From Thiocapsa sp. (lineage in GTDB: Bacteria > Pseudomonadota > Gammaproteobacteria > Chromatiales > Chromatiaceae), in contig NZ_CP073760.1 in the NCBI RefSeq assembly GCF_018399035.1, positions 3,910,001-3,974,000 on the forward strand: 64,000 nt of DNA. The letters are read 5' to 3'. A program made the translations under genes and the position numbers. The notes below the pieces were generated by a model that saw nothing but the letters and a program-made list of their open reading frames with translations, did no database searches and was not told the origin of the DNA. This document shows, one piece after another, positions 63,065 through 64,000 of the stretch; the first letter of the stretch is position 1, and each line of letters opens with the position of its first letter.

Positions 63065-64000
63065 CACTGCACGGCGGTTCCGCCAAGGGCAGGCGGACGT
63101 GGAAACAGGTTCCGACGCCGACCTCGCTTTGCACGTCGATCCGTCCGCGATGCTGCTCAATGATCGAATAGCAGATGGACAGACCGAGCCCGGTGCCCTG
63201 CCCGATCGGCGAGCGAGTATAGAAGGGATCGAAGATCCTGAGGAGGTCCGCCGCGTGGATGCCGACCCCGGTGTCGCTGAGAAGCACCGAAACCTCGTCG
63301 CCGTCTTGGTCGACCTCGATGGTGAGCCGGCCGCCCGCAGGCATGGCCGCAATGGCATTGAGAAAGAGATTGATGAACGCCTGCTCGAGCAGACTCGGCA
63401 CACCGCGCGCCCACAACGGCCGATCGCCGACCTGCATCTCGACCTCGATACGCGCGATCTGCGCCTGATGGCTCACGACCGAAAGGGCCTGCTTCAGCAG
63501 GGCAAGCGGCTCCACCAGGGTCATCTTCTCCACGGCGCAAGGGCGCGCAAAGCGCAGGAGATTCTCGATGATCTCGGATGCCTTGCCGACACCTGCGATC
63601 GTCTTCTCGACACATTCGCGTTGCAGCTCCGGCTCCAAGGAGTCGTCAAGCAGAAACTGGGCCGCCGAGGAGCAGACCGCCAGCGGGTTGCGGATCTCAT
63701 GGGCGATCCCGCCCGCCATCACGCCCAGTGCCGCCAGCTTCTGGGACCGCAGCAGCTCGGACTGCATCCGGTAGCGCTCGGTCAGATCACGACCCGCCGC
63801 AACCATCCCGATCAGGGTTCCGTCCTCGCTCGACATGGGCGCGATGGTCCAGGATACGGCGAGCCCCTCACCCGATGCCGTGCTCAGCGTCCACTCCTCG
63901 TTCAGACTGCCCGGCAACACCGTCGCCCGGGACAAGGCCATCTCGACCTCCGGGCGTTCCGTCTCCGGAAAGAGCTCCGAGAATCCGCGGTGCATCACGA
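63054..64000 (-). CDS. Sensor histidine kinase, C-terminal part (partial)
   Basis: The gene enters from the right edge. Visible are the end of a PAS domain (WTIAPMSSEDGTLIGMVAAG, RDLTERYRMQ), the dimerisation helix with phospho-His (MAGGIAHEIRNPLAVCSSAA) and the ATPase domain (N-box LLEQAFINLFLNAIAAMPAG, G1 LLSDTGVGIHAAD, G2 GQGTGLGLSICYSII). Upstream sensing domains lie beyond the window. It forms a two-component pair with the next gene. Confidence 0.92.
   Translation of the reverse strand, partial: VMHRGFSELFPETERPEVEMALSRATVLPGSLNEEWTLSTASGEGLAVSWTIAPMSSEDGTLIGMVAAGRDLTERYRMQSELLRSQKLAALGVMAGGIAHEIRNPLAVCSSAAQFLLDDSLEPELQRECVEKTIAGVGKASEIIENLLRFARPCAVEKMTLVEPLALLKQALSVVSHQAQIARIEVEMQVGDRPLWARGVPSLLEQAFINLFLNAIAAMPAGGRLTIEVDQDGDEVSVLLSDTGVGIHAADLLRIFDPFYTRSPIGQGTGLGLSICYSIIEQHRGRIDVQSEVGVGTCFHVRLPLAEPPCSDEA

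Overview
This is a high-GC bacterial chromosome segment. The gene families and their order (coaBC-dut-algC-argB, yggS-proC-yggT-yggU, a yicC / kinase / rph / rdgB group, a gas-vesicle operon, an octaheme tetrathionate-reductase-type cytochrome with its cytochrome b) fit a gammaproteobacterium. A gas-vacuolate purple sulfur bacterium (Chromatiaceae, Thiocapsa-like) is the best guess. The taxon is inferred from gene content only; no rRNA or photosynthesis gene lies in the window, and I saw no tRNA or CRISPR array.

Layout. (1) 1-8563: a decayed defence/restriction-type island on the + strand: the C-terminus of a DUF1156 protein, a DUF262/DUF1524 gene, and a PLD + SNF2-helicase gene. The DUF262 gene is split by a 3,516-bp transposon (1084-4599) with a 7-bp target duplication, and the helicase gene carries frameshifts and a large internal deletion. 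(2) 8860-20486: a broken OmpA-like gene, a CHAP-domain protein, an HAD phosphatase, an outer-membrane barrel, a sulfatase, a STAS protein, a sigma-54 activator, a sodium/bile-acid-type symporter, yicC and a Ser/Thr kinase. (3) 20532-31702: housekeeping genes (rph, rdgB, yggS, proC, yggT, yggU, a TauE/SafE protein, pyrE, argB, algC, dut, coaBC, radC). (4) 31759-36650: an accessory stretch with vapBC, a truncated isocitrate-lyase-family gene, an AlbA_2/ATP-binding + ParA gene pair, and a wrecked antiporter gene, densely invaded by repeats. (5) 36963-46311: DUF3611, TamB, DUF1269, a lipoprotein, a saccharopine-dehydrogenase-like protein, an alpha/beta hydrolase and glutathione peroxidase. (6) 46550-49940: a three-gene corrinoid/UroD-methyltransferase operon whose last gene fuses a DUF1638-like domain to GGDEF. 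(7) 50404-52712: octaheme cytochrome plus membrane cytochrome b. (8) 53734-61903: a minus-strand gas-vesicle operon A-C-N-(131 aa)-(Zn ribbon)-F/L-G-S-K-J-(hypothetical)-H ending with a Cdc48-like AAA gene. (9) 62645-64000: a response regulator and a sensor kinase.

The strongest unexplained signal is a family of short dyad-symmetric elements scattered through the window (13 loci). A unit is 84-86 bp, bounded by TAAACCGCG...CGCGGTTTA. The full compound form is two different units (A and B) joined by an AT-rich spacer of 23 bp; three copies are exactly 193 bp. The element has no coding capacity and looks like a MITE that duplicates a TA target: removing one copy plus one TA restores the antiporter reading frame. 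Four recognisable genes (DUF4426, TauE, pyrE, cdc48-like) plus one candidate small ORF use the element's terminal TAA as their stop codon, and the GGDEF gene ends inside a truncated copy.

At least eight frameshifts are visible, including in radC and in gas-vesicle-operon genes. Several lie in short G or C runs, so some may be sequencing errors rather than real pseudogenes.
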